Positions 16,927-25,548 of a stretch of 64,000 bases of DNA are shown here, one piece after another. Source of the stretch: Streptomyces fumanus (lineage in GTDB: Bacteria; Actinomycetota; Actinomycetes; Streptomycetales; Streptomycetaceae); the NCBI RefSeq assembly GCF_014655295.1, contig NZ_BNBI01000001.1, forward strand, positions 868,001 to 932,000, given 5' to 3'. A program made the position numbers and the translations under genes. How positions within the stretch are numbered: the stretch's first letter is position 1; each line of letters begins with the position of its first letter. The notes beneath the pieces are model-generated. The model saw nothing but the letters and a program-made list of their open reading frames with translations, was not told the DNA's origin and made no database searches.

Positions 16927-17518
16927 AGGGGCGGGTGAGGGCCGCGCGGCGGCGGTGGCGGGCGACGCGTTCGCGGTTGCCGCAGATCTCGCTGGAGCAC
17001 CAGCGGCGGCGGCGCCCCCGGGAGGTGTCCAGGTAGACGATGGGGCAGTTGTCGCCCTCGCACTGGCGCAGGGCCGCGCGGGCGACGGGGTCGGTGAGCA
17101 GCTCCACCGCGTCCCGGGCGACCGCGCCGAGCAGCGCGGCGCACTCCGGGGGGCCGGTCAGCTCCCGTACCAGCGACCCGTCCGCGCCGGGTACGGCACG
17201 GGGGGCCGGGGGCGCGGTGCGGGCGGTGTCGTTGACCCGGGCCAGCGCCAGGGCGTACGCGCGCGTGCCGGGAGCGAGGCGGTCGCGGACCAGCCGCGCG
17301 GTCTGGGCGCGCAGCTCGCGGAAGGCGGCCGGCCAGCCGGCGTCGGCGTGGGCCAGGGAGGTGCCGGGCGGGACCAGGCCGGCGCCGGTGATCCAGGCGC
17401 GCAGCACCTCCACCGAGTCGAGCTGTTCGGTGGGGTGGGTGGTGGCGAGCAGGTCCAGGCAGAGTCGTCCGGTGTCGAAGCGCAGCTCGTGGGGGACCGT
17501 GACCGTACCCGGTGCCAT
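16925..17518 (-). CDS. CGNR zinc-finger / ABATE domain regulator
   Basis: 197-residue protein: N-terminal ABATE (DUF1470) domain (FDTGRLCLDLLATTH) and C-terminal CGNR zinc finger with CEGDNCPIVYLD, RRWCSSEICGNRERV and a basic tail. Such proteins are predicted DNA-binding stress regulators. ATG at 17518 chosen; a GTG at 17566 is possible but has no ribosome binding site. The stop codon TAG lies in the terminal repeat of the MITE, so the last residues may have been altered by insertion. Confidence 0.85.
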   Translation of the reverse strand: MAPGTVTVPHELRFDTGRLCLDLLATTHPTEQLDSVEVLRAWITGAGLVPPGTSLAHADAGWPAAFRELRAQTARLVRDRLAPGTRAYALALARVNDTARTAPPAPRAVPGADGSLVRELTGPPECAALLGAVARDAVELLTDPVARAALRQCEGDNCPIVYLDTSRGRRRRWCSSEICGNRERVARHRRRAALTRP

Positions 17519-17605
17519 GTGGCCGTCACCGCCTTGGGTTCCGCGAACGGGGCGTTCGCTTTCCACAGTGCCCGGACGGCTCGGTGGCCGGAACCCCCGG
17601 GGGCG

Positions 17606-18757
17606 TCAGCCGTCCGCGTACTTGGTGTCCGCCGCGGCGTCCAGGGCCAGGCGGTAGCCGCGCTTGACGACCGTCTGGATCAGCTTGGGCGCGCCGAGGG
17701 CGGTGCGCAGACGGGCCATCGCCGTCTCCACCGCGTGTTCGTCGCGGCCGGCGCCGGGCAGGGCGCGCAGCAGGTCGGCGCGGGGCACGACCCAGCCGGG
17801 GCGCCGGGCCAGGGCGCGCAGCAGGGACATCCCGGCGGGCGGTACGGGCCTGAGGTCGCCGTCGACCAGGACCGCGTGGCCGCGGATCTCCATCCGGTGC
17901 CCGGCGACCGGGAGCACCCGGGCCCGGGACGGCAGTTCCTGGCAGAGCAACTGGACCAGCGGGCCGAGCCGGAACCGCTCGGGCTGGACCGTGTCGACGC
18001 CGCGGGCCTGCAGCGGCAGCGCGGTGACCGGGCCGACGCAGGCCGGGAGCACGTCGTGGCCGAGGGCGGCGAGCAGCTCGGCGAGCAGGCCGCGCTCCTC
18101 GGCGCGGGAGAGCAGCGAGGCGGCGGCGGGCGCGCTGGTGAAGGTGAGGGCGTCCAGGCCCCGGGTGACGGTGGCGTCCAGCAGCCGGTCGACGGGGCCG
18201 ATGTCCTCCGGCGGCATCCACCGGTACACCGGCACCCCGACCACCTCCGCGCCCCCGGCCCGCAGCGCCTCCACGAAGCCGGGCAGCGGCTCGCCGTGCA
18301 GTTGGACGGCGACCCGGCGGCCCTCGACGCCCTCCTCCAGCAGCTTGTCCAGCACCTCGGCCATGGACTCGGACGACGGCGACCACTCCTCGGTCAGCCC
18401 GGCGGCCCGGACCGCGCCCTTGACCTTGGGGCCGCGGGCCAGCAGCTCCACCGTCCGCAACCTGCCGAGCAGGGCCTCGCCCAGGCCCCAGCCCTCGGCG
18501 GCCTCGATCCAGCCGCGGAAGCCGATGGCGGTGGTGGCGATCACCACGTCGGGTGCCTGGTCGATCAACTGCTTGGTCGCCGCGAGGAGTTCGCCGTCGT
18601 CGGCGAGCGGCACGATCCGCAGCGCGGGGGCGTGCAGCACGGCGGCGCCCCGCCTGGTCAGGAGCGCCCCCAGTTCGTCGGCCCGGCGGGCGGCGGTGAC
18701 GCCCACGGTGAAGCCGGCCAGGGGGCCGTGGTCGGGTCGCTGCTGTTCGTCGTCCAT
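17606..18757 (-). CDS. Uroporphyrinogen-III synthase-like protein fused to OmpR-type winged helix
   Basis: 383 residues. Residues ~10-270 are a HemD fold (GFTVGVTAARRADELGALLTRRGA; later LTFTSAPAAASLL). Residues ~285-375 are a Trans_reg_C winged helix (LDGDLRPVPPAGMSLLRALARRPGWVV ... VETAMARLRTAL). Such fusions in actinobacteria are annotated as bifunctional uroporphyrinogen-III synthase/response regulator; because a full haem operon is absent here, and it stands next to a nitrate transporter, a regulatory role in nitrate/nitrite metabolism is likely. Catalytic activity is not shown by the sequence. ATG start; the hairpin at 18802-18825 separates it from narK. Confidence 0.85.
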   Translation of the reverse strand: MDDEQQRPDHGPLAGFTVGVTAARRADELGALLTRRGAAVLHAPALRIVPLADDGELLAATKQLIDQAPDVVIATTAIGFRGWIEAAEGWGLGEALLGRLRTVELLARGPKVKGAVRAAGLTEEWSPSSESMAEVLDKLLEEGVEGRRVAVQLHGEPLPGFVEALRAGGAEVVGVPVYRWMPPEDIGPVDRLLDATVTRGLDALTFTSAPAAASLLSRAEERGLLAELLAALGHDVLPACVGPVTALPLQARGVDTVQPERFRLGPLVQLLCQELPSRARVLPVAGHRMEIRGHAVLVDGDLRPVPPAGMSLLRALARRPGWVVPRADLLRALPGAGRDEHAVETAMARLRTALGAPKLIQTVVKRGYRLALDAAADTKYADG

Positions 18758-18801
18758 CGCCCTCGTCCCGCTCGGATCTTTCCACCCGTCGTGCCGACCG
18801 A

Positions 18802-18825
18802 GCCTGTCAATGGCGCATGACAGGC
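18802..18825 (-). terminator. Hairpin after narK
   Basis: GCCTGTCA/TGACAGGC, 8-bp stem, 8-nt loop, about 30 nt beyond the narK stop. Confidence 0.5.
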
Positions 18826-18855
18826 CCGGATCGGATGTATGTCACCAGTGTTACG

Positions 18856-20241
18856 TCACACCTCGGCGTAGCTGAGCTGCGAGGTCCGCTCGGTGGGGGC
18901 GGCCGGGCCGGAGTCGGTGGCGGCCGGACGGCGAAGGTATACCGCCCAGGTGACGGCGAAGCAGGCGGCGTAGAAGGCGAGGAAGGCGACGAAGGCGCCG
19001 GTGCCGGAGCCGTAGGAGAGGAAGGACTGGCGGAAGGCGAGGTTGATGCCGACGCCGCCGAGCGCGCCGACCGCGCCGATCAGGCCCATGGAGGCGCCGG
19101 ACAGCCGCCGCCCGTAGCGGGCCGCCGCCTCGCCGGTGAGGCCCTCGGCGCGGGCCTTGGCCTGGAAGATGCCGGGGATCATCTTGAACGTCGAGCCGTT
19201 GCCGAGCCCGCTGAGCACGAACAGCACGACGAAGGCGACGACGAACAGACCGAGCGACTTCTGCATGCTGGCGAGGACGAGTACGGCGGTGGCGGCGCCC
19301 ATCGCGACGTAGTTCCACAGCGTGATCCGCGCGCCGCCGTACTTGTCGGCGAGCCGGCCGCCGACCGGGCGGATCAGGGAGCCGAGCAGCGGGCCGATGA
19401 AGGTGACGTAGGCGGCCTGCAGCGGGGTGCGTCCGAAGCCGTTCTGCAGGACCTGCCCGAAGGCGAAGGAGTACCCGATGAACGACCCGAACGTCCCCAC
19501 GTACAGGAAGGCCATGATCCAGGTGTGCCGGTCGCGGGCGGCGTCCTTGGCGGCGCCGGTGTCGTTCTTCACCGACGCGATGTTGTCCATGCGGAGCGCG
19601 GACAGGACGGCGGCGAGGACGATCAGCGGAATGTAGATGCCCAGCAGCACCCGCGGCCCCCCGCCGGCGCCGATGATGGCGAGCGCGGCGAGCTGGATGA
19701 CGGGGACGCCGATGTTGCCGCCGCCCGCGTTCATGCCGAGGGCCCAGCCCTTCTTCCTCAGCGGGAAGAAGGCGTTGATGTTGGTCATGGAGGAGGCGAA
19801 GTTGCCGCCGCCGATGCCGGCCAGCAGCCCGACCAGGAGGAACGTGGAGAAGGAGGTCCCCGGCTCCATCACCGCGAACGCGGCGACCGTCGGCACCAGC
19901 AGCAGGCTGGCGGAGATGATCGTCCAGTTCCGCCCGCCGAAGACGGCGACGGCGAAGGTGTAGGGGACCCGGACGACGGCGCCGACCAGCGTCACCATGG
20001 ACGTCAGCAGGAACTTGTCGGCGGGGGTGAGCCCGTACTCCGGCCCCATGAAGAGCACCAGCACCGACCAGAGCGTCCAGACCGAGAACCCGATGTGCTC
20101 GGACAGCACGGAGAAGAACAGATTCCGGCGGGCGATCCGCTCACCGGTCTCCCGCCAGAACGTCTCGTCCTCGGGGTCCCAGTGCTCGATCCAGCGGCCG
20201 CCCCTGCTCGGGGATGCGGGGGCCTTGCTCGCGGCTGTCAT
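18856..20241 (-). CDS. narK: Nitrate/nitrite MFS transporter NarK-type
   Basis: 461-residue MFS protein of the nitrate/nitrite porter family, 12 membrane segments. Signature GGGNFASSMTNINAFFP (~160-176) and the second Gly-rich loop GLGNGSTFKMIPGIF are the two nitrate-signature motifs. Residues 20-50 (RWIEHWDPEDETFWRETG) are typical. ATG at 20241 directly after GGAGGCGTC. A GlnR-like box (20292-20307) lies 51 bp upstream, in keeping with nitrogen control of nitrate uptake. Confidence 0.93.
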   Translation of the reverse strand: MTAASKAPASPSRGGRWIEHWDPEDETFWRETGERIARRNLFFSVLSEHIGFSVWTLWSVLVLFMGPEYGLTPADKFLLTSMVTLVGAVVRVPYTFAVAVFGGRNWTIISASLLLVPTVAAFAVMEPGTSFSTFLLVGLLAGIGGGNFASSMTNINAFFPLRKKGWALGMNAGGGNIGVPVIQLAALAIIGAGGGPRVLLGIYIPLIVLAAVLSALRMDNIASVKNDTGAAKDAARDRHTWIMAFLYVGTFGSFIGYSFAFGQVLQNGFGRTPLQAAYVTFIGPLLGSLIRPVGGRLADKYGGARITLWNYVAMGAATAVLVLASMQKSLGLFVVAFVVLFVLSGLGNGSTFKMIPGIFQAKARAEGLTGEAAARYGRRLSGASMGLIGAVGALGGVGINLAFRQSFLSYGSGTGAFVAFLAFYAACFAVTWAVYLRRPAATDSGPAAPTERTSQLSYAEV

Positions 20242-20291
20242 GACGCCTCCACGGTGCTCCGGACTAGGAGTTCCGAAGGTAGGCAGACCGC

Positions 20292-20307
20292 GTTTCGGCG
20301 CTGTGGC
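20292..20307 (-). promoter_or_regulatory. GlnR-like half-site upstream of narK
   Basis: On the minus strand GCCAC-N6-GAAAC, close to the GlnR motif gTnAC-n6-GaAAC (mismatch at the T). Only one a/b pair is clear. Confidence 0.35.
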
Positions 20308-20541
20308 AGCGGGTGACCGGAAAGGAACGTTGCACTCACCCCCGCGCGAGCGAGGATGAGAGGTCAGGGCACCTCCGCGCCTCACTCCCCCAGGCGGACT
20401 CACGGAACGGTGGGACTTCACGTACCGCCACCGAAACAGGACGAGCCACAGGTTCTGCCGTCACGGGAGCGGCGGTTGGTGTGCCGGCGATCATGTCCAG
20501 GACCTACCGTGGGAGGGGTGATCGACCTGGGGAGGCTGGAC

Positions 20542-21564
20542 ATGGACCCGTCCCGTCGGGGCGTCCTGGGTGCCGGCCTGTTCTCGGTGGCCGTCACCAT
20601 TCCCGGCTGGCCCGATGTGGTCGGACGTGCCGCCGCCATTCGGTCCGGCCGCGCGACCCGCATCGGCATGAACGACGTGGACATGGTCGTCGCCATGACC
20701 GAGCGTGTCTCGGAACTGGACGACGAGTTCGGCGGCCGTCACGCACGCCCCATGGCGGCCTCGTTCATGGTCAACACCGTGGCCTCCTACCTGCGCGCCG
20801 ACGCACCCGAGAACGTACGCAAGGCGATGCTGTCCGCCGCCTCCGACCTGCTCTACTTGACCGGCTACATGGCCGTGGACGAAGGTCTGCACGGTCTCGC
20901 CCAGCGCTACTACGTCAAGGCCCTGGAACTGGCGGGCGCTGCCGGAGACCACCTGACGTACTGCACCACCCTGCGGGGCATGAGCGTCCAGGCGGTCGAC
21001 CTCCGCCACGGGGCGAAGGCCATGGAGCTGGCCGATGCCGCCGCCGCGGCTTCCCCGAAAGCCGGCCCTCGGATGCTGGCCTTTCTCACCGGCCAGCAGG
21101 CGCACGCTGCCGCGCAGACCGGCGACCGTACGGGTGCGCTTCGCTACCTCCGGCAGGCCGAGGCGGCCATGGACCGTGCCGAGTCACGCGGCAAGGCGTT
21201 CGGCTCGTACGACACCTCGTCGCTCAACTACCACGTCAGCCAAGTGCGCTACGAACTCGGTGACAAGGCCGGAGCCGTCGAAGCCATGCGACAAGCGGAC
21301 CGGCTCCGCCCCAGCGCGTACCAGCGCACACGCGTACACCGCCGCGGACTGCTGGCGGAACGGCAGTTAGAACTCGGCCACCTGGAAGCAGCCTGCGCCA
21401 CCTGGCACCAGGCCCTCGACGACTACCCCAAAGTGCAGTCCGGCCGAGCCGACGACCGCGTGAAGACGATGTTCGGTCTCCTGCGCCCGCATCTGAAGAA
21501 CGCCACGGCACGCGACCTGTACGACCGAGCACGGACGATCGCACCACCGTCACTGGTCACCTGA
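20542..21564 (+). CDS. TPR protein resembling the C-terminal part of XRE-type regulators, DNA-binding domain missing
   Basis: 340 residues from the ATG at 20542 (GGGGAGG 6 nt upstream). MDPSRRGVLGAG ... FSVAVTIPGWPDVVGR is the short hydrophobic Arg-Arg segment found in the middle of many Streptomyces helix-turn-helix/TPR regulators; the rest is helical repeats (e.g. RYYVKALELAGAAGD, TGDRTGALRYLRQAEAAMD, LAERQLELGHLEAACA). The reading frame stays open back to about 20356 with residues (HVPPPKQDEPQVLPSRERR) that look like the linker of those regulators, but no helix-turn-helix follows upstream; narK lies there. A GTG at 20518 is an alternative start, with a TACCGT 7 nt before it suggesting a leaderless transcript. 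Probably a 5'-truncated relic or a stand-alone TPR protein. Confidence 0.6.
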   Translation: MDPSRRGVLGAGLFSVAVTIPGWPDVVGRAAAIRSGRATRIGMNDVDMVVAMTERVSELDDEFGGRHARPMAASFMVNTVASYLRADAPENVRKAMLSAASDLLYLTGYMAVDEGLHGLAQRYYVKALELAGAAGDHLTYCTTLRGMSVQAVDLRHGAKAMELADAAAAASPKAGPRMLAFLTGQQAHAAAQTGDRTGALRYLRQAEAAMDRAESRGKAFGSYDTSSLNYHVSQVRYELGDKAGAVEAMRQADRLRPSAYQRTRVHRRGLLAERQLELGHLEAACATWHQALDDYPKVQSGRADDRVKTMFGLLRPHLKNATARDLYDRARTIAPPSLVT

Positions 21565-21603
21565 TCCCTGGCTCGGCGACACGTCCGACGTGGTGTCGTC
21601 GTC

Positions 21604-22005
21604 ATGCAGGGGTGGCAGGAACAGGCCGCGTCGGATTTTCTCCAGGACGTCTCCGGTGACGGCGTCGCCGACCTCGTCTACCGGAGCGACGCCACCGGCC
21701 GGCTGCTGCTGCGCAAGGGCATCGCCGCCACCGGCGGCGGGGTGGTCCTGGCCTCCCTCGGCACCGAGGCCGCCTCGGCGGGCGGCGTCGACACCACGTA
21801 CGGGGCTTCGGGGTGGGGCAGTGACAGCATCCCGTGGCTCATCGGCACCCCGGACGCCAACGGTGACGGCGTCCCGGACATCTGGGCCGTCCGGTCGGAC
21901 GGATCGGTGCGGTTCCACTCCGGCGGCAAGACCGCCCTGTCCGGGTCCGGGGCGCAGGTGATCGGTCCTACGAGTCACTGGAAGACCCGTATCGCCATCG
22001 GCTGA
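21604..22005 (+). pseudogene. FG-GAP/VCBS repeat protein, C-terminal fragment
   Basis: About 133 residues with two calcium-type loops (DVSGDGVADLVYRSD and DANGDGVPDIWAVRSD) and the pattern of the last blades of a secreted FG-GAP propeller. There is no ribosome binding site before the ATG, no signal peptide and no N-terminal part, so I read it as the remnant of a larger exported protein. It and the preceding TPR gene form an accessory patch between narK and the acyltransferase operon. Confidence 0.65.
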
Positions 22006-22011
22006 CGGAGG

Positions 22012-22041
22012 CGGGGCCCGTCCCGGGCGGGGCGGGCCCCG
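22012..22041. terminator. Hairpin between FG-GAP remnant and acyltransferase gene
   Basis: CGGGGCCCG/CGGGCCCCG, 9-bp stem with 12-nt loop, in the convergent interval. Confidence 0.55.
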
Positions 22042-22048
22042 TGGCGCG

Positions 22049-23341
22049 TCAGGTCCGGTGTCGGCGGGTACCGGTGCTGCCCCGGGCCGCGGCCGGGCTG
22101 TCCGGCCACAGTCGGGGCCTGCGCTTCGCGGCCAGGTCCTCCGCCCATCCGAAGGCGACGATGCAGAGCGCGACGAGGGACCAGGCGAGGGCGAGGACGG
22201 GCCAGGGGCTGTCCAGGAGCCATGCCTCGTGATCGGCGAGGGTGTCGATGTTCCACAGGTCGTCCCACACGGTGGCGGCGACGAGGATGCAGACGTTGTG
22301 CCACAGGTAGATCGTCACGGCCCGGGAGTTGAGCAGGGTGATGAGCCGGTCCCAGCGCCGCAGCCGTCGCGGCCACTGCGTCCACGAGGGGCTGATGTGC
22401 AGCAGCAGCGCGACCGTGGCCAGGGACCACAGGGACTGCGCGAACGGGATGTCGTCGAGGTCGTGGCCCTCCTTGAAGCCGTGGGTGAGGGCGTACCACA
22501 GGCCGAAGGCGGCGACGAACGGGGCCAGGGACGGCACGACGTAGCGCGGCAGACGGGCCAGGATGCCCTGCTGGTGGGCCATGCCGAGGATCCAGCAGGC
22601 GCCGAAGGTGCTGAAGTCGGTGACGGCCGAGTCGATCCGGCCGTACGGGATGTGCAGCCACCCGAACTCCAGGGCGGCGGCCAGCGCGACGGGCGACAGG
22701 ATGGTCGCCCAGGGCAGCGACCGCAGGGCCTTCAGGAGGAACGGCGACAGCAGGACGTACCAGAGGTAGGCGCGGATGTACCAGAGCGGCCCGGCGAGTT
22801 CGGTGGCCCAGTCCTCGCCGACGATGCCGTGCAGGCCGGGCAGTCCCTCGGCGTAGGGCGGGTCGCTCAGCGGCACCACCCAGTACAGCAGGTGCAGCCA
22901 CCACCAGGCCGGGTGGCCCTCCGCGTCCGGTCCCCAGCCCTGGACCAGCATGCCGGTGACGCCGACGGCGCCGAGCAGCCACAGCGGCGGGAGCAGCCGC
23001 CGCATCCGGCCGCGCACGACCCGCACGGCCGGGCGCTGGAGCGAGCGCGCCATGAGGTTGCCCGCGAGGGCGAACATCACGCCCATGGACGGGAACACGA
23101 CCGGCAGCCAGGCCCAGCCCATCAGGTGGTAGAAGACCACGCGGAACAGGGCGACCGCGCGCAGCAGGTCGAAGTAGCGGTCGCGTACGGGGGCCGGCCG
23201 GGGCGGTTCCGCGGGCGGCGCCTGCGGCGCGGGTCCGGTCGCGTCGGGCAGGGCGGGGGGTGCGGTCACTTCGTGGTCTTCCGGGAGGGCGGGGGACGGC
23301 GTCGGGGAGAGCGTCGCCGGGTCGTACGGGGGCGTCGTCAT
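22049..23341 (-). CDS. Membrane acyltransferase (acyltransferase-3 family)
   Basis: 430-residue polytopic protein of the Acyl_transf_3 family, which O-acylates exported glycans. Residues 1-55 are a Pro/Ala-rich cytoplasmic leader; then RYFDLLRAVALFRVVFYHLMGWAW, the family start with the conserved Arg and His, and about ten membrane segments. Its ATG overlaps the stop of the deacetylase-glycosyltransferase gene (ATGA), so both act together, presumably decorating an extracellular polysaccharide. Confidence 0.88.
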   Translation of the reverse strand: MTTPPYDPATLSPTPSPALPEDHEVTAPPALPDATGPAPQAPPAEPPRPAPVRDRYFDLLRAVALFRVVFYHLMGWAWLPVVFPSMGVMFALAGNLMARSLQRPAVRVVRGRMRRLLPPLWLLGAVGVTGMLVQGWGPDAEGHPAWWWLHLLYWVVPLSDPPYAEGLPGLHGIVGEDWATELAGPLWYIRAYLWYVLLSPFLLKALRSLPWATILSPVALAAALEFGWLHIPYGRIDSAVTDFSTFGACWILGMAHQQGILARLPRYVVPSLAPFVAAFGLWYALTHGFKEGHDLDDIPFAQSLWSLATVALLLHISPSWTQWPRRLRRWDRLITLLNSRAVTIYLWHNVCILVAATVWDDLWNIDTLADHEAWLLDSPWPVLALAWSLVALCIVAFGWAEDLAAKRRPRLWPDSPAAARGSTGTRRHRT

Positions 23342-25548
23342 CGGGCCGGTCCTCCGTGCAGGGCGGGCGCGGGCCGCGCGGACGGGCCGGACGGACCGGA
23401 CGGACCGGGCGGGGCGGAGACCCCGCCGTGCCGGCGCAGCTTCTGCCAGCGCAGCCGGCCGCCGGTGAGCGCCGTGATCCAGGACTGGAGCAGGACGACG
23501 TACATGAGCTGGCGGTAGAGGATCTGCTGGAGCGGCAGCGAGATCAGGTGGGAGGTGTGCTCCCGGTCGAGGCGGAAGGCGTAGGCCGCGCAGACCGCCT
23601 GGAGGGCGAGGACGCCGAACCAGGCCGTGATCGTCTTGCCGGCCGGGCCGAAGACGATGCCGTACAGCAGGAAGATGTCGATCAGCGGCGCCAGCAGGGG
23701 GGCCACGACCATGAAGAGGGAGACGAAGGGCAGCCCGACGCGGCCGAAGCGGCCGGAGGGGCCCCGCTCGACGAGGGCGCGGCGGTGCTTCCAGATGGCC
23801 TGCATGGTGCCGTAGGACCAGCGGTAGCGCTGGGACCAGAGCTGCTGGACGGACTCGGGGGCCTCGGTCCAGGCGCGGGCGTTCTCCGCGTAGACCACCT
23901 TCCAGCCGTCGCGGTGCAGTGCCATCGTGACGTCGGTGTCCTCGGCGAGGGTGTCGTCGCTCATCCCGCCGACGCGCTCCAGGGCGGAGCGGCGGAACGC
24001 GCCGACCGCGCCGGGGATGGTCGGCATGCAGCCCAGCACGTCGTACATGCGCCGGTCGAGGTTGAAGCCCATCACGTACTCGATGTGCTGCCAGGCCCCG
24101 ATGAGGGTGTCCTTGTTGCCGACCTTGGCGTTGCCCGCGACCGCGCCGACCCGCGGGTCGCCGAAGGGCTGGACGAGCTCGCGGACGGTGGACGGTTCGA
24201 AGACGGTGTCGCCGTCCATCATCACGACGATGTCGTACCGGGCGTTGGCCAGGCCCCGGTTGAGCGCGGCGGGCTTGCCCGCGTTGAGCTGCCGGATGAC
24301 GCGGACGCCGGGCAGGCCCATCGCCTCGACGATGCGGGCGGTGCCGTCGGTGGAGCCGTCGTCGATGACCAGGATCTCGATGGGATGGTCACTGGTCATC
24401 AGCGAACGCACCGTGTTCTCGATGCACTTGGCCTCGTTGTACGCCGGCACCAGCACCGACACCGGTTCGGTGACCGGCGGCCCCCAGGCGAAGCCCGTGC
24501 GGCGCACCCTGCGGGCGTGCACGGCGGAGAGCAGCAGCATCAGCCCGAACCGGCCGATCACCAGGAAGCCGATCACCGCCAGCCCGACCACCAGCACGTC
24601 GGTGACCTTCTCGGACGCCTGGACCAGGAAGGTCCACGCCTTGCCGGTCCACAGGTCGGTGCCGGTCACCGGGGTGTGCGCGCTGGGCAGGTCCAGCGCC
24701 TCGGTGAGGTTGTCGAACGCGTAGCCCTGCTTCTGCAGGTCGGGCAGGAACCGGTCCAGTGCCTGCACGGTCTGGTGCCGGTCGCCGCCGGAGTCGTGCA
24801 TCAGGACGATGGCGCCCTTGCCGCCCTGCGGGGTGGCGCGGCGGATGATCTCGTCGACGCCGGGCTTCTTCCAGTCCTCGCTGTCGGTGTTGTTGACGAC
24901 CGTGAGGTAGCCGCGCGAGCCGATGTACCGGGTCACCGGCCAGGACGCGTCGTCCATCGCGTCCGCGAAGGAGGAGTACGGCGGCCGGAACAGGGAGGTG
25001 CGGATGCCGGCCGCGCCGGTGAGGGCGAGCTGGTTCTGTGCCAGCTCCCGGTCGATGCGGGAGGTCGACTGGTAGGACAGGTCGGGGTGGTTGAAGGTGT
25101 GCAGGCCGACCTCGTGGCCCTCGTCGACCATGCGCCGGACCAGGTCCGGGTAGCGGGAGGCCATGGTGCCGGTGACGAAGAAGACGGCGTGCGCGTCGTG
25201 CTCCTTCAGCACGTCCAGGACGCGCGGGGTCCAGGTCGGGTCGGGGCCGTCGTCGAAGGTGAGCACCAAGTGGTGGTCGGGGACGCTCATGGTCTCGGTC
25301 CGCCCGGCGCGGGTGTCGATGACCGGGCCGCCGTCCAGGATCTTCTGGGGCACCGTGCCGGTGGGGGCGGGCGGGCGGATGCGGTGGTCGGCGAGGATCT
25401 CGCTGTGCACGTACCCGCGCAGCATGAGCATCGCCACCAGGGCGACGAGGACGGACACCGGCAGCAGCAGGCGCAGGGGAAGACGGCGCCGCCGGGAGCC
25501 GCCACGGGCTCCTGATCCGGCTCCGTGACGGCGGGTGCGGTTGGCCAT
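23338..25548 (-). CDS. Bifunctional polysaccharide deacetylase / GT2 glycosyltransferase
   Basis: 736 residues. After a basic N-terminus and one membrane segment comes a NodB-type carbohydrate esterase 4 domain (~85-285): LTFDDGPDPTWTPRVLD with the Asp-Asp metal motif, HTFNHPDLS (HxxxH-type), and LMHDSGGDRH. After another membrane segment (VLVVGLAVIGFLVIGRF) is a GT2 domain (~355-600): VSVLVPAYNEAKCIENTV, DDGSTDGT, MMDGDTVFEP, EDTDVTM and QRYRWSYG, the processive QxxRW motif, followed by membrane helices. This PgaB/PgaC-like fusion should polymerise a beta-linked hexosamine glycan and deacetylate it. Middle gene of the 22.0-26.8 kb operon. Confidence 0.92.
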   Translation of the reverse strand: MANRTRRHGAGSGARGGSRRRRLPLRLLLPVSVLVALVAMLMLRGYVHSEILADHRIRPPAPTGTVPQKILDGGPVIDTRAGRTETMSVPDHHLVLTFDDGPDPTWTPRVLDVLKEHDAHAVFFVTGTMASRYPDLVRRMVDEGHEVGLHTFNHPDLSYQSTSRIDRELAQNQLALTGAAGIRTSLFRPPYSSFADAMDDASWPVTRYIGSRGYLTVVNNTDSEDWKKPGVDEIIRRATPQGGKGAIVLMHDSGGDRHQTVQALDRFLPDLQKQGYAFDNLTEALDLPSAHTPVTGTDLWTGKAWTFLVQASEKVTDVLVVGLAVIGFLVIGRFGLMLLLSAVHARRVRRTGFAWGPPVTEPVSVLVPAYNEAKCIENTVRSLMTSDHPIEILVIDDGSTDGTARIVEAMGLPGVRVIRQLNAGKPAALNRGLANARYDIVVMMDGDTVFEPSTVRELVQPFGDPRVGAVAGNAKVGNKDTLIGAWQHIEYVMGFNLDRRMYDVLGCMPTIPGAVGAFRRSALERVGGMSDDTLAEDTDVTMALHRDGWKVVYAENARAWTEAPESVQQLWSQRYRWSYGTMQAIWKHRRALVERGPSGRFGRVGLPFVSLFMVVAPLLAPLIDIFLLYGIVFGPAGKTITAWFGVLALQAVCAAYAFRLDREHTSHLISLPLQQILYRQLMYVVLLQSWITALTGGRLRWQKLRRHGGVSAPPGPSGPSGPSARPAPALHGGPAR

